Assembly (NCBI GenBank): GCA_022510385.1
Contig: JAFLTQ010000001.1
Location: forward strand, 152,955-216,954
DNA length: 64,000 nucleotides
Direction of reading: 5' to 3'
Source of the DNA: Muribaculaceae bacterium
GTDB taxonomy: Bacteria; Bacteroidota; Bacteroidia; Bacteroidales; Muribaculaceae
Below the pieces are notes generated by a model, which worked only from the letters and a program-made list of their open reading frames with translations, was not told the origin of the DNA and made no database searches. Shown piece after piece: positions 42,704 through 52,118 of the stretch (the first letter of the stretch is position 1; each line of letters opens with the position of its first letter). A program made the position numbers and the translations under genes.

Positions 42704-44551
42704 TTATTTTATAAGTTTCTTGACTCTCTCGGTGATTTCTGCCACCATGAATGGTTGCCCTTCAATCTTATTAATTCTCAAGATTTCTTTTCCGGGCAGA
42801 TGCATTTGCAAATAGTCGGCAAACATTCCGGTGTTGAGTTCAGCCACTATTATATTCTTATATTTCTTCAATTCCTCTAATGCATTCACCGGCATAGGAT
42901 TGATATAACGGAACTGAGCCATCGCTATCGGTGTCCCCTCAGCATTTAATTCTGCACACGCTGCGAGAAGATGGCCATATGTGCCTCCCCATCCCACAAG
43001 AATTGTATCGGCATCAGCTCTTCCTTCGATTTCGAGTAATGGTATGTCATTTGCAATCCTTGCAATTTTTTCTCTCCTTGTCATTACCATCAGTTCATGG
43101 TTTGGACCATCGGTTGAAATCACAGAGGTATGATAATCCTTTTCAAGACCTCCCACTCTATGCATTCCTTTCTCCATACCCGGGATAGACCAATATCTCA
43201 CTTTAGTATCTTCATCCCGATTGAAAGGTTTCCACCCTTGTTCAAGCATGTCAGCCGTCACGTAATGTGGAGTGATGGTCGGGAAATCTTTTTCCTCAGG
43301 GATGCGCCAGGCCGAGGATCCGTTAGCAATGAAAGCATCTGTGAGAAGTATCACAGGTGTCATATGCTCAATGGCTATACGAGCTGCCTCGAATGCCATA
43401 TTAAAGCAATCAGTTGGACTTGTTGCGGCAACAACACATAACGGGCTCTCTCCGTTACGGCCGTAAAGAGCCTGCATAAGGTCGGTTTGCTCCGTCTTTG
43501 TAGGCAATCCGGTTGAGGGACCTCCTCTTTGAACGTCTACCACAACCAATGGCAGTTCTGCCATTACTGCAAGCCCTATTCCCTCACTCTTCAAGGCAAG
43601 ACCGGGTCCGGATGTCGTTGTCACAGCCAAGTGACCTCCGTAAGAGGCCCCGATTGCCGAACAAACCCCTGCTATCTCATCCTCCATCTGACACGCCTTG
43701 ACCCCCAAATCTTTTCGCTTGGCAAGTTCGTGCAATATATCGGTTGCCGGTGTAATAGGATAGGATCCTAAAAAGAGAGGGCGTCCACTCTTCTCTGAGG
43801 CCATTATAAGTCCCCAGGCAGTAGCTGTGTTTCCGTTGATATCCGTATAGATGCCCGGTTTGGCCGAGTCGCTGTCGATCCTATATGTAGGAAGTCCGGC
43901 ATGCGTGTTGTGTCCATAGTCCCAGCCTGCATTTATCACTTTTACATTTGCTTCATAAATTGCCGGCTTCTTCACAAATTTATCTTTCAATTTTGCAAGA
44001 ACCTTATCAACCGGACGGTCAAACAGCCAACATAAAATCCCTAAAGCAAGCATGTTTTTACATTTCATGATGCTCTTGTTATCAAGCCCGGAATCCGCAA
44101 GAGTATGTTTCAACAAGGTGGTCATTGGCACAAGCATAATCCTGTCGGGATCTATGCCAAGCTCCTCTATTGGATCGTTCGTGATATATAAAGCTTTCTT
44201 GAGGTTGGCCTCGGTGAAAGAATCGGCATCACAGATTATAATCCCGCCCGGCTTCAGATATTTTAGATTCGTCTTCAAAGCCGCCGGATTCATAGCCACA
44301 AGAACATCTGCTTCATCTCCCGGAGTGTAAACCTTCTTTCCCACACTTACCTGAAAACCGGAAACCCCGCTTAATGACCCTTGCGGAGCCCGAATTTCTG
44401 CTGGATAATCCGGGAAGGTAGATATCATATTACCCTCTGCAGCTGATATATCGGAAAAAATATTCCCGGCCAATTGCATCCCGTCTCCACTGTCGCCGGA
44501 GAACCTTATTACAATTTTGTCTATTAATTTTACGTCTTTATGGCTTTCCAT
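42704..44551 (-). CDS. korA: 2-oxoacid:ferredoxin oxidoreductase, fused gamma-alpha subunit
   Basis: The 615-residue protein fuses a gamma domain (about 1-190; FSGDSGDGMQLAGNI at the start) to the alpha domain (about 220-615). The alpha part contains GSYPITPATDILHEL and the ITTTSGPGLALKSEGIGLAVMAELPLVVVD core, which contact the thiamine pyrimidine and CoA. Such gamma-alpha fusions pair with a short beta subunit, as seen immediately downstream. The enzyme is oxygen-sensitive and serves anaerobic central metabolism. A good promoter lies upstream at 44660-44690, with a leader of about 105 nt. Confidence 0.93.
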   Translation of the reverse strand: MESHKDVKLIDKIVIRFSGDSGDGMQLAGNIFSDISAAEGNMISTFPDYPAEIRAPQGSLSGVSGFQVSVGKKVYTPGDEADVLVAMNPAALKTNLKYLKPGGIIICDADSFTEANLKKALYITNDPIEELGIDPDRIMLVPMTTLLKHTLADSGLDNKSIMKCKNMLALGILCWLFDRPVDKVLAKLKDKFVKKPAIYEANVKVINAGWDYGHNTHAGLPTYRIDSDSAKPGIYTDINGNTATAWGLIMASEKSGRPLFLGSYPITPATDILHELAKRKDLGVKACQMEDEIAGVCSAIGASYGGHLAVTTTSGPGLALKSEGIGLAVMAELPLVVVDVQRGGPSTGLPTKTEQTDLMQALYGRNGESPLCVVAATSPTDCFNMAFEAARIAIEHMTPVILLTDAFIANGSSAWRIPEEKDFPTITPHYVTADMLEQGWKPFNRDEDTKVRYWSIPGMEKGMHRVGGLEKDYHTSVISTDGPNHELMVMTRREKIARIANDIPLLEIEGRADADTILVGWGGTYGHLLAACAELNAEGTPIAMAQFRYINPMPVNALEELKKYKNIIVAELNTGMFADYLQMHLPGKEILRINKIEGQPFMVAEITERVKKLIK

Positions 44552-44659
44552 TTTATTTTTTCACCTTGTTAAAATCAAATTATAACCTGATAATTCTTTC
44601 CTAAATTCTTTTATATTTTTAGCATTTCTGCTTTTAAATAAAGCAAAAAAATCCTTTAG

Positions 44660-44690
44660 CAAAATTAAGGAAAAACCCTTTATATACAAA
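44660..44690 (-). promoter_or_regulatory. Promoter of the korAB operon
   Basis: On the minus strand, TTTG at 44690-44687, a 19-bp spacer and TAATTTTG at 44667-44660 match both Bacteroidota elements. Confidence 0.7.
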
Positions 44691-44736
44691 ACAAGTCTCT
44701 TCCTCTTTGTCGGTTATCATTCTTGGCTTCCCGTCT

Positions 44737-46107
44737 CTATTTTTTCTGATTTCTTAATTTTTTGAGGGCGAGGCGAAAATTGATAACAAGGAGAATGGCA
44801 GCACTTAAGAGAGCGGCTGAAAAACTATAATAAACACCTACTGTTTCAAGCCTAAAAGTGACGGCAAGAAGGAATAATGCAGGGATTCCTATCAGAATAT
44901 AGCTCACTATAGATATCCACAAGAGTGGCTGAACTATGGAGGTGCCTCTCAAGGCATTGACATATGTGAGCTGAGTGCCGTCACAATATTGATAAAGCAC
45001 AAGTGGAGCTATCAAAAGAAGGGCATATGAAGCCACTTCTGCGTCAGGAGTGAAATAACCAACCAGCTTATCCGTAAAAAACAGGAATACCAATGAGGCA
45101 AACGTGGCAAGAACCAGTATGATATGCAACCCTACACGGGTCACATGTTTTACTGCCGGGAAATCTCCGACACCTGTGAAATTAGCAACTTTGATAGAGG
45201 TGGCCCAACCGAAACTAAGATAAATCATAAAACCCAATTGTCCGATAGTGTTCATCACTTGATAAGCAGCAAGTTGCACTTTACCAAACCAACCGCTCAC
45301 CACGGCTCCGAATGTCCAAAGCCCACATTCAACGCCGCTCTGTACCATTAGGGGATAACTTGTGAGCCATATTTGTCTTTTTCTTAAAGAACCCGACCGA
45401 TTGCTTAACATGGATCTCCAATAGGGCCGATATTTTGGAGACAAACAATAGACACATATAATAGCCAAAACTCCGGCTATTCGAGCTGCCAATGTGCTCC
45501 ACCCTGCCCCGAGAAGTCCTAATTCCGGGAATCCCCACTTCCCAAAAATCAAGGCATAATTCCCTATAATATTAAGAACATCGGCTCCGAGGATTATCCA
45601 CATAGGGGTGGCAGTGTCGTTGATGCCATTACACGTCTGTTGGAAACAGTTGAAAATAGCCATCGGTATGATTGTAAACAAGATCAGGAGAAAATAGCTC
45701 CGCGCCAAGGGTAGAATGTCGGGGTCTTGTCCGAAATAATCCAGGAAGAAAAAGAGAGAGAGCATCACAATGAAAAAGCCAAGAGATAATACTCCATTCA
45801 CGATGATAGATGCTCTCAGCATTATTCCGGCTTCTTGATGTTCTCCTTTGCCATAAAGGGCACCGATAATGGGGACTATTCCTCCGGAGAATCCCAGTAT
45901 CATGACTATGGCAATGAGAAAGAGGCTGTTGACAAATGCGGAAGCTGCCAATTCATTCAATCCGTAGGCTCCAACCATCATCGTATCGGCGAAACTCACT
46001 GCAATAATTCCCACTTGAGTGACGAGGACAGGGAAACCCAATTTTATCAGGTTCTTAACTGTCTGAAAATAGCTGAAAGTGTTGTGATATGTAAGTTCCG
46101 ACTCCAA
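44737..46107 (-). CDS. MATE-family multidrug exporter
   Basis: The 456-residue protein has twelve predicted helices and the MATE pattern: an N-terminal KLGFPVLVTQVGIIAVSFADTMMVG segment split over the first helix, a mid-protein repeat with PLMVQSGVECGLW, and YQVMNTIGQLGF. It exports organic cations against sodium or proton influx. The only upstream ATGs (46194, 46167) would add about 20-29 polar residues and overlap the promoter region of the divergent gene. A TAAATTTG -7 box at 46136-46129 points instead to a start at the TTG at 46107, giving a leader of about 15 nt. That start is inferred. Confidence 0.85.
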   Translation of the reverse strand: MESELTYHNTFSYFQTVKNLIKLGFPVLVTQVGIIAVSFADTMMVGAYGLNELAASAFVNSLFLIAIVMILGFSGGIVPIIGALYGKGEHQEAGIMLRASIIVNGVLSLGFFIVMLSLFFFLDYFGQDPDILPLARSYFLLILFTIIPMAIFNCFQQTCNGINDTATPMWIILGADVLNIIGNYALIFGKWGFPELGLLGAGWSTLAARIAGVLAIICVYCLSPKYRPYWRSMLSNRSGSLRKRQIWLTSYPLMVQSGVECGLWTFGAVVSGWFGKVQLAAYQVMNTIGQLGFMIYLSFGWATSIKVANFTGVGDFPAVKHVTRVGLHIILVLATFASLVFLFFTDKLVGYFTPDAEVASYALLLIAPLVLYQYCDGTQLTYVNALRGTSIVQPLLWISIVSYILIGIPALFLLAVTFRLETVGVYYSFSAALLSAAILLVINFRLALKKLRNQKK

Positions 46108-46128
46108 AATTTTTGTGTTTCCAGACTG

Positions 46129-46136
46129 CAAATTTA
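46129..46136 (-). promoter_or_regulatory. -7 box of the MATE gene
   Basis: TAAATTTG on the minus strand lies 21 bp before the TTG start at 46107. Its position argues against the ATG starts at 46167 and 46194, which lie upstream of it. Confidence 0.5.
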
Positions 46137-46148
46137 GACAATTTATGG

Positions 46149-46156
46149 TAACTTTG
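46149..46156 (+). promoter_or_regulatory. -7 box of the TolC-HlyD-permease operon
   Basis: TAACTTTG matches TAnnTTTG, 21 bp before the ATG at 46178 and only 12 bp from the opposing MATE -7 box. No -33 TTG at the expected spacing. Confidence 0.5.
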
Positions 46157-46177
46157 CGGAGCCACATCAGATAAGAT

Positions 46178-47608
46178 ATGAAGCGTATTTTCACAATATT
46201 AATTCTTATAGGAAGTCTCTCACCGATTTATGCAACGGTTAGCTTGGATTCTTGCCGTAATATGGCTTTACACAACAACAAGCTTATCCGGATGGCTCAA
46301 GAAAATCAGAAAGGGGCATCCACACTCCGGGAAGCGGCAAAAGCTGCCTATCTGCCCGGGATTGATTTCACCGGAAGCTATATTTACAACCAACGGATAA
46401 TCAATCTATTGGGAGAGGATGCAAAACTGCCGACAATGAGTTTCGACCCCACAACCGGGAGTTATCAATATAATCTTGTAAAAGGTCCCGACGGAGTTCC
46501 CATTAAAGATCCCTCAAGCGGAAGTTATATTCCCTCTGAAATTGCAGTCATCCCTAAGGAGGCTATGAGCTATGATATCCATAATGTATTTGCCGGAGCT
46601 TTTACATTAACTCAGCCTGTCTATATGGGTGGTCAGATACGGGCGCTTAACAGGATAGCCGGATTTGGTGAGAAGATAGCAACGGCAATGAGCAACAATG
46701 TGGCTCAAGAGATTATATATTCTGTGGATGAGGCTTATTGGACAGTTGTATCTCTTGGTGAGAAACTCAAACTTGCCGAAAGTTTTGTGGCCCTGACCGA
46801 CTCCCTGTGCCGGAATGTATCTCTGATGCTGGAAGAAGGGGTGGCCACTAAAAGCGATCTATTGTCAGTGGAGGTGAGAGCAAACGAGGCAAATATTGCT
46901 CTTGTAAAGGTGAACAACGGTCTCGTGTTGTCTCGTATGGCATTGGCTCAGATTTGCGGTCTCCCTCCGGCTACACATATGGAACTAACGGATGAAACCT
47001 TAAATGCTCCGGATTTGAAAAGTGTGCCGCCCAAAACAGATATGGGAAGCGTCTACTCCCGTCGTCAGGATTTGGAGATAGTCAGACAGTCGATAAATCT
47101 GTTGAAAAGTCGTGAAGCATTGAGTCTGAGTGAGATGCTGCCGAAGATAGCTGTAGTGGGAGCATACTCTTTTTCCAATCCTAACGTGATTGATGGTTTT
47201 AAGAAAAAATTTGGAGGAGGTTTCAGTGTAGGCGCCACTTTGCAAGTGCCGATATGGCATTGGGGTGGTGATTATAGGAGATATAAAGCAGCCAAATCTT
47301 CGACAACTGCACAACGTTTTCTTTTGGAAGATTTGGAAGAGAAGGTGCAGTTGCAAGTGAATCAGGCAAAATTCAGCCTCGAGGAAGCAGAAAAGACCTA
47401 TAAGATGACCCAAGTCAATCTTGAGAAAGCAGAGGAGAATCTGAATCAGGCACAGTTGGGATTTCAGGAAGGAGTTTTAACCACAAGTGATGTTTTGGCT
47501 GCACAGACTGCCTGGTTGGGTGCAAATTCAGAAAAAATAGATGCAGAGATCGGAGTCAGATTAGCATATACTTACTTATCAAAGGTGCTTGGCACTCTTC
47601 CATATTGA
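46178..47608 (+). CDS. TolC-family outer-membrane efflux protein
   Basis: The 476-residue protein has a signal peptide (about 1-20), then two outer-membrane efflux-protein repeats. Each repeat has long helices that build the periplasmic tunnel: AAKAAYLPGIDFTGSYIYN, later LSEMLPKIAVVGAYSFSN, and EKAEENLNQAQLGFQEGVLTTSD near the end. There is no lipobox. It forms the exit duct of a tripartite pump with the adaptor and permeases encoded downstream. The gene order (outer-membrane duct, adaptor, two permeases) and short spacings indicate one operon. Confidence 0.92.
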   Translation: MKRIFTILILIGSLSPIYATVSLDSCRNMALHNNKLIRMAQENQKGASTLREAAKAAYLPGIDFTGSYIYNQRIINLLGEDAKLPTMSFDPTTGSYQYNLVKGPDGVPIKDPSSGSYIPSEIAVIPKEAMSYDIHNVFAGAFTLTQPVYMGGQIRALNRIAGFGEKIATAMSNNVAQEIIYSVDEAYWTVVSLGEKLKLAESFVALTDSLCRNVSLMLEEGVATKSDLLSVEVRANEANIALVKVNNGLVLSRMALAQICGLPPATHMELTDETLNAPDLKSVPPKTDMGSVYSRRQDLEIVRQSINLLKSREALSLSEMLPKIAVVGAYSFSNPNVIDGFKKKFGGGFSVGATLQVPIWHWGGDYRRYKAAKSSTTAQRFLLEDLEEKVQLQVNQAKFSLEEAEKTYKMTQVNLEKAEENLNQAQLGFQEGVLTTSDVLAAQTAWLGANSEKIDAEIGVRLAYTYLSKVLGTLPY

Positions 47609-47626
47609 TAAAAAAAGAAAGAAACG

Positions 47627-48631
47627 ATGACACAGAACGAAGAAGCAGTATCAGCAAAAGACAGGATGCTGATTTTAACGATAGTTGTAGTGATTATTAT
47701 TTTAGCCGGGCTTGCAATTTTTGGCTTTCTGGTAATAAAGCAAGGTCCCGACACTATTCAGGGTCAGGCTGATGCCACAGAGATAAGAATATCGGGTAAA
47801 CTTCCGGGCAGAGTGGAAGAAATCTATGTGGAAGAGGGGGATAAAGTCAGGAAGGGCGACACGTTAGTTCATATTCATTCCTCTTTGGTAGATGCCCGCT
47901 TGGGACAGGCAGAGGCAATGGAGAGTGCAGCCAAGGCAGCTGATGCGAAGGTTGATGCGGGGACTCGTCAGCAGATAATTCAGACTGCCTACGAATTATG
48001 GCAACAAGCATTGGCTGCGGAGGGTATTGCCAAGAAAACGTATGACAGAATGGAGGCTCTCTATTCTAAAGGTGTTGTCAGCGAACAAAAGCGCGACGAA
48101 GCAAAAGCTGCATACGAAGCTGCAAAAGCCGGTGTCGCTGCTGCTGAAAGTCAGTATTCATTAGCAAAATCCGGAGCCCAGAAAGAAGATAAAGAGGCTG
48201 CTAAAGCTATGGTGAATGTTGCCAAAGGTGGTGTCAGTGAAGTCTATGCTTTGTTGGAAGATCAATATCTTTTAGCCCCATACGATGGAGAAATCACCGA
48301 GATATATCCAAATGTATCGGAATTAGTAGCCACCGGCGCCCCTATTATGAGCCTTCAAAAAGATGACCACTGGGTAGTCTTTAATGTGAGAGAAACTCTT
48401 TTGAAAGACATTACAACCGGTTCCATCATCAAGATTCACATACCGGCACTTGACAAACATACCGAAGCAAAAGTGTTCTATATCAAGGATCTTGGAACTT
48501 ATGCCAATTGGCAAGCCACAAAGAGCACCGGAGATTATGATGCACGCACTTTCCAGATAAAAGCTCGTCCCACAGAGAGAATCGAGAATCTTCGTCCGGG
48601 AATGTCTGTGATTCTTGAGCAGAAGAAATAA
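47627..48631 (+). CDS. HlyD/EmrA-type periplasmic adaptor
   Basis: The 334-residue protein is anchored by one N-terminal helix (about 18-40). It has the biotinyl-lipoyl-like half-motif RISGKLPGRVEEIYVEEGDKV (about 57-77) in its first part, an alpha-hairpin (about 95-195) rich in Ala and Glu, and a second beta-barrel region with the closing LRPGMSVILEQK. It bridges the inner-membrane permeases to the TolC-like duct. It starts 18 bp after the duct gene. Confidence 0.9.
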   Translation: MTQNEEAVSAKDRMLILTIVVVIIILAGLAIFGFLVIKQGPDTIQGQADATEIRISGKLPGRVEEIYVEEGDKVRKGDTLVHIHSSLVDARLGQAEAMESAAKAADAKVDAGTRQQIIQTAYELWQQALAAEGIAKKTYDRMEALYSKGVVSEQKRDEAKAAYEAAKAGVAAAESQYSLAKSGAQKEDKEAAKAMVNVAKGGVSEVYALLEDQYLLAPYDGEITEIYPNVSELVATGAPIMSLQKDDHWVVFNVRETLLKDITTGSIIKIHIPALDKHTEAKVFYIKDLGTYANWQATKSTGDYDARTFQIKARPTERIENLRPGMSVILEQKK

Positions 48632-48669
48632 CGAGTATGTGAGCCCGTATTCTTCTACAACCGCATAAT

Positions 48670-48675
48670 AGGAGG
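48670..48675 (+). promoter_or_regulatory. Strong Shine-Dalgarno deciding a TTG start
   Basis: AGGAGG lies 8 nt before TTG at 48684. A perfect site like this is unusual in this window, where most leaders are A-rich, and it supports the TTG start of the first permease. Confidence 0.65.
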
Positions 48676-48683
48676 CAAGAGCA

Positions 48684-49835
48684 TTGAAAGAGATATTTTT
48701 AAGAAGCCTTTTGCAGATAGTCAGACGCCCTATTTATTGGGTGGCTTTCTTCGTGTTGCCTCTATTTTGTTTTATGATGCTGACAAGTCTTATGCAGGAA
48801 GGGTTGCCTTCGAAGGTTCCCGCTGCTATGATCGACAAGGATGGCTCTTCTCTTTCGAGAAAAGTGACTCAGAACTTAGGAGGTATGCAAATGGTTGATC
48901 TCCGTGAGGATTGTAATAGTTATACGGAGGCTCGACATCTAATGCAAGAGGGTGAAATATTCGGATTCTTCCTTATCCCCGAGGATTTTGAAAGGGAATT
49001 GTTGTCGGGGCGTAAACCTGTGATTACGTTTTATACGAACATGACCTATTTTGTGCCCGCTTCAATACTTTTTAAGACTTTTAAGACAACAGCATTATAC
49101 ACTAAAGCCGGTGTAGCCATGACAGTTATGGAATCTGTTGGAGCGACACCGCGCGAGGTAACACCCTTGTTGCTTCCTATCAATATACAGTCAAGGGGGA
49201 TTCATAATCCGGGGTTAAATTACGCCATATATCTCTGTAATTCTTTTTTGCCGGGGGTATTGGAACTTATGATTTTTTTAGTGACCTGTTTCAGTCTTGG
49301 TCAGGAGATAAAGTATGGAACATCACGACATCTGCTTAATATGGCCAACGGATCCATAGTGAAAGCACTATTTGCCAAGCTCTTGCCTCAGACCCTTATA
49401 TGGTTTGTGATAGCTATCTTTATGGAATCATGGCTTTTCAAATTCAACGGTTTTCCCGTTTATGGTTCATGGTTTTGGCTAACATTGTCAGAACTCATGT
49501 TTGTGTTGGCATGTCAGGGATGGGCATTATTCTTCTTTGGTATCTTCCCGAACTTGAGATTATCCTTGTCGGCTTCAGCATTGCTCGGCATACTTGCCTT
49601 TTCAGTCGCGGCATTCTCTTTCCCCGTGGAGAGTATGTATGGAGCGGTAGGTATTTTCAGTTGGATTCTACCGGTGAGATACAATTTCCTGATATATATA
49701 GATCAAGCCCTTAATGGAATAGATATCTATTACTCAAGAATATGGTTTGTAGCCTATATTATCTTTATGCTCCTGCCCTTCACCTTATTATGGCGAATTA
49801 AACGGGAATTGGCTAATCCGGTTTATGCCCCATAA
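48684..49835 (+). CDS. ABC-2 type transporter permease
   Basis: The 383-residue inner-membrane protein has one N-terminal helix (about 15-35), a large periplasmic loop (about 36-175) and five helices from about 180 to 375. This is the ABC-2/YhhJ pattern. The initiation codon is TTG, fixed by a strong Shine-Dalgarno site 8 nt upstream. With the next gene it forms a heterodimeric permease. No ATP-binding subunit gene is found in this operon. Exported substrate unknown. Confidence 0.88.
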   Translation: MKEIFLRSLLQIVRRPIYWVAFFVLPLFCFMMLTSLMQEGLPSKVPAAMIDKDGSSLSRKVTQNLGGMQMVDLREDCNSYTEARHLMQEGEIFGFFLIPEDFERELLSGRKPVITFYTNMTYFVPASILFKTFKTTALYTKAGVAMTVMESVGATPREVTPLLLPINIQSRGIHNPGLNYAIYLCNSFLPGVLELMIFLVTCFSLGQEIKYGTSRHLLNMANGSIVKALFAKLLPQTLIWFVIAIFMESWLFKFNGFPVYGSWFWLTLSELMFVLACQGWALFFFGIFPNLRLSLSASALLGILAFSVAAFSFPVESMYGAVGIFSWILPVRYNFLIYIDQALNGIDIYYSRIWFVAYIIFMLLPFTLLWRIKRELANPVYAP

Positions 49836-49907
49836 CACAGTTTAAATGTCATTTATTGAAGCGGCTTAAGAGATTTAGAGCGAGTAAAAACAGAAAAAAG
49901 AAAAGAA

Positions 49908-51116
49908 GTGAATTATTTAAGGCAACTATTCAAAGTTTATTGTCATGAATTTCGGCTTGTGATTCATGACCCGGGGATTATTATCTTCTTTTTGTTTCTA
50001 CCGCTTGCTTATCCGGTGATTTATTCATTGATCTATAATCCTGAATTAGTGAGAGAGGTAGCAGTAGTAGTTGTCGACAATGACCGTTCCTCTCTGAGCC
50101 GGGAGCTTGTCAGGAATTTTGATGCCACCCAGGAGGCATGGGTAAAGGGCTATGCTGCAGATTTGTCGGAAGCACGCAGAGCGATGAATGAACATAAGTG
50201 TTATGCCATATTGGAGATACCGGAGGGATTTGGAAAGAAAGTTGGGAATAATGAGCAAGGGGAGGCCGTCCTTTATTGTGAGATGAGCCTTTTGTTAAGG
50301 TATCGGTCGCTTTTGGTGGCATCTACGAATGTGGCCCAGGCCATGGGAGCTGAAATTTTGACAGAAAAGTTGGATATGGTGGCACCTTTGGCAGAGACAG
50401 TTGCCGACGGGGATTTGATGCCTATAAAGAATATCACGATGGGTAATATTGAGGGAGGTTTCGACTCCTTCATCATGCCCGGGGTCTTGATATTGATACT
50501 CCATCAATGCATAATATTGGCATCGGGCATGGCTGGAGGGGCTAAGCGGGAAAGACCGGGACTTATTGGGTATGACTCTTTTAATGAGGTGCCAAGCATC
50601 TTGATGACGATGTTCGGACAAATGCTATGTTATATCACGATTCTGATGGTCCCAATCATTTATCTTGTGCATTATGTTCCTTTGATGTTCTCATTCCCTA
50701 TGGCCGGGAATCTCTTTGAGATATTGATGTTTCTTTTGCCGATGCTTTTTGCATGTGTAGGATTGGGATGGTGTTTTCAAGGGATTGTATGGGAAAGAGA
50801 GTCTGTATTTGTCTTATGGGTCGTAACCTCGGTAGTCTTTTTATTCTTATCCGGCCTAACCTGGCCTCGCTACGCAATGCCGGGGTTTTGGAAGGGAATT
50901 AGTGACTGCATACCGGCAACTTGGGGAATAGAAGGATATATAAAGATGAACACAAATGGTGCCACTCTTTCTCAAGTCAGCAAATGTTATATCAATCTGT
51001 GGATTCTTGCCGGCGCTTATATGATCGCGGCATATTGCGTACAGAGATGGGTTGTCCGCCCCTCTGTGCTTAAAAAATTCAATGCTTACAAAGAAATCAA
51101 AGCCTCTTCCTTTTAG
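49908..51116 (+). CDS. ABC-2 type transporter permease (second)
   Basis: The 402-residue protein has the same layout as the preceding permease: N-terminal helix (about 20-42), periplasmic loop (about 43-185) and a bundle of five or six helices to about 385. The loop contains VAVVVVDNDRSSLSRELVRN, similar to the IDKDGSSLSRKV of its neighbour, so the pair probably arose by duplication. It starts with GTG after an A-rich stretch. Its last four bases overlap the convergent phoH gene. No ATPase subunit is adjacent. Confidence 0.88.
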   Translation: MNYLRQLFKVYCHEFRLVIHDPGIIIFFLFLPLAYPVIYSLIYNPELVREVAVVVVDNDRSSLSRELVRNFDATQEAWVKGYAADLSEARRAMNEHKCYAILEIPEGFGKKVGNNEQGEAVLYCEMSLLLRYRSLLVASTNVAQAMGAEILTEKLDMVAPLAETVADGDLMPIKNITMGNIEGGFDSFIMPGVLILILHQCIILASGMAGGAKRERPGLIGYDSFNEVPSILMTMFGQMLCYITILMVPIIYLVHYVPLMFSFPMAGNLFEILMFLLPMLFACVGLGWCFQGIVWERESVFVLWVVTSVVFLFLSGLTWPRYAMPGFWKGISDCIPATWGIEGYIKMNTNGATLSQVSKCYINLWILAGAYMIAAYCVQRWVVRPSVLKKFNAYKEIKASSF

Positions 51117-52087
51117 AGCTCTTTCCCCACTTCTTTAAAACTTGATGTCTCCTCTTCGGGTGATGCCTCATAAGCATCCACTATGCGTTGCACAAGGGGA
51201 TGTCTGACGATATCTTTCTTCCCAAATTCTATCAAGCCGATGCCGTCTACTCCGCGGAGAATTCTGACAGCTTGAAGGAGTCCACTTTGCGTCGAATGTG
51301 GAAGATCCACTTGTGTCAAGTCTCCCGTCACAATCATACGGCTGTTCATTCCCATACGAGTCAAAAACATTTTCATCTGATGTCGCGTGGTATTCTGAGC
51401 CTCGTCAAGAATTATTATAGCATCATTGAGTGTCCTTCCCCGCATAAAGGCCAAAGGTGCAATCTGTATTACATCAGTCTCCATATACTCCTTAAGTTTT
51501 AATTGTGGGAGCATATCCTCGAGCGCATCATAAAGGGGCCTTAAATAGGGGTCGATCTTATCCTTCATATCGCCCGGCAGGAAACCGAGCTTTTCGCCGG
51601 CCTCTACTGCCGGTCGTGACAAAATGATTCTCTTGCAGGCTTTGTTTTTCAAAGCTGCCACAGCCAACGCTATAGCTATATACGTCTTTCCGGTTCCGGC
51701 CGGCCCTAATGCAAAAGTCAATCCGTTTTGAGAAAAACTTCTGACCATCTTTGCCTGATTTCCGTTGCGGGCCGTTATCGGCTTGCCGTTCTGTCCGAAT
51801 ATAATCACTCCCTCACTATTTACAGGTTTAGGAGGCTCTCCTTTGATAATATCGATAATCACATCTTCCGGTAGCTTATTATATTTTGCGGCATAACTTT
51901 CGAGCTCCTTTATCTTTTTCTCAAACTCCAGAGTTTCTGTCTCCTCTCCTATGACTCTCAAGACGTTACCACGAGCCGCCATACGTAACTTAGGGAATAA
52001 ATTACGTATCAGATTGACATTGTTGTTGTTGACTCCATAGAAAATTTGTGCGTCAACATTATCTATTATAACATTTCTTTCATTCAT
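51113..52087 (-). CDS. PhoH-family ATPase
   Basis: The 324-residue cytosolic protein has Walker A GPAGTGKT (about 132-139), Walker B IIILDEAQN (about 224-232) and the family's following RMGMNSRMIVTGDLTQVDLP segment. An N-terminal region of about 100 residues precedes the ATPase. PhoH-like proteins are ATPases linked to RNA metabolism and phosphate stress; the exact role is unsettled. The gene lies 31 bp downstream of sufB on the same strand and is convergent with, and overlaps by 4 bp, the ABC permease gene. Confidence 0.92.
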   Translation of the reverse strand: MNERNVIIDNVDAQIFYGVNNNNVNLIRNLFPKLRMAARGNVLRVIGEETETLEFEKKIKELESYAAKYNKLPEDVIIDIIKGEPPKPVNSEGVIIFGQNGKPITARNGNQAKMVRSFSQNGLTFALGPAGTGKTYIAIALAVAALKNKACKRIILSRPAVEAGEKLGFLPGDMKDKIDPYLRPLYDALEDMLPQLKLKEYMETDVIQIAPLAFMRGRTLNDAIIILDEAQNTTRHQMKMFLTRMGMNSRMIVTGDLTQVDLPHSTQSGLLQAVRILRGVDGIGLIEFGKKDIVRHPLVQRIVDAYEASPEEETSSFKEVGKEL

Positions 52088-52118
52088 ACTGTAACAATTG
52101 AAAAAGACTTATGAGAAA

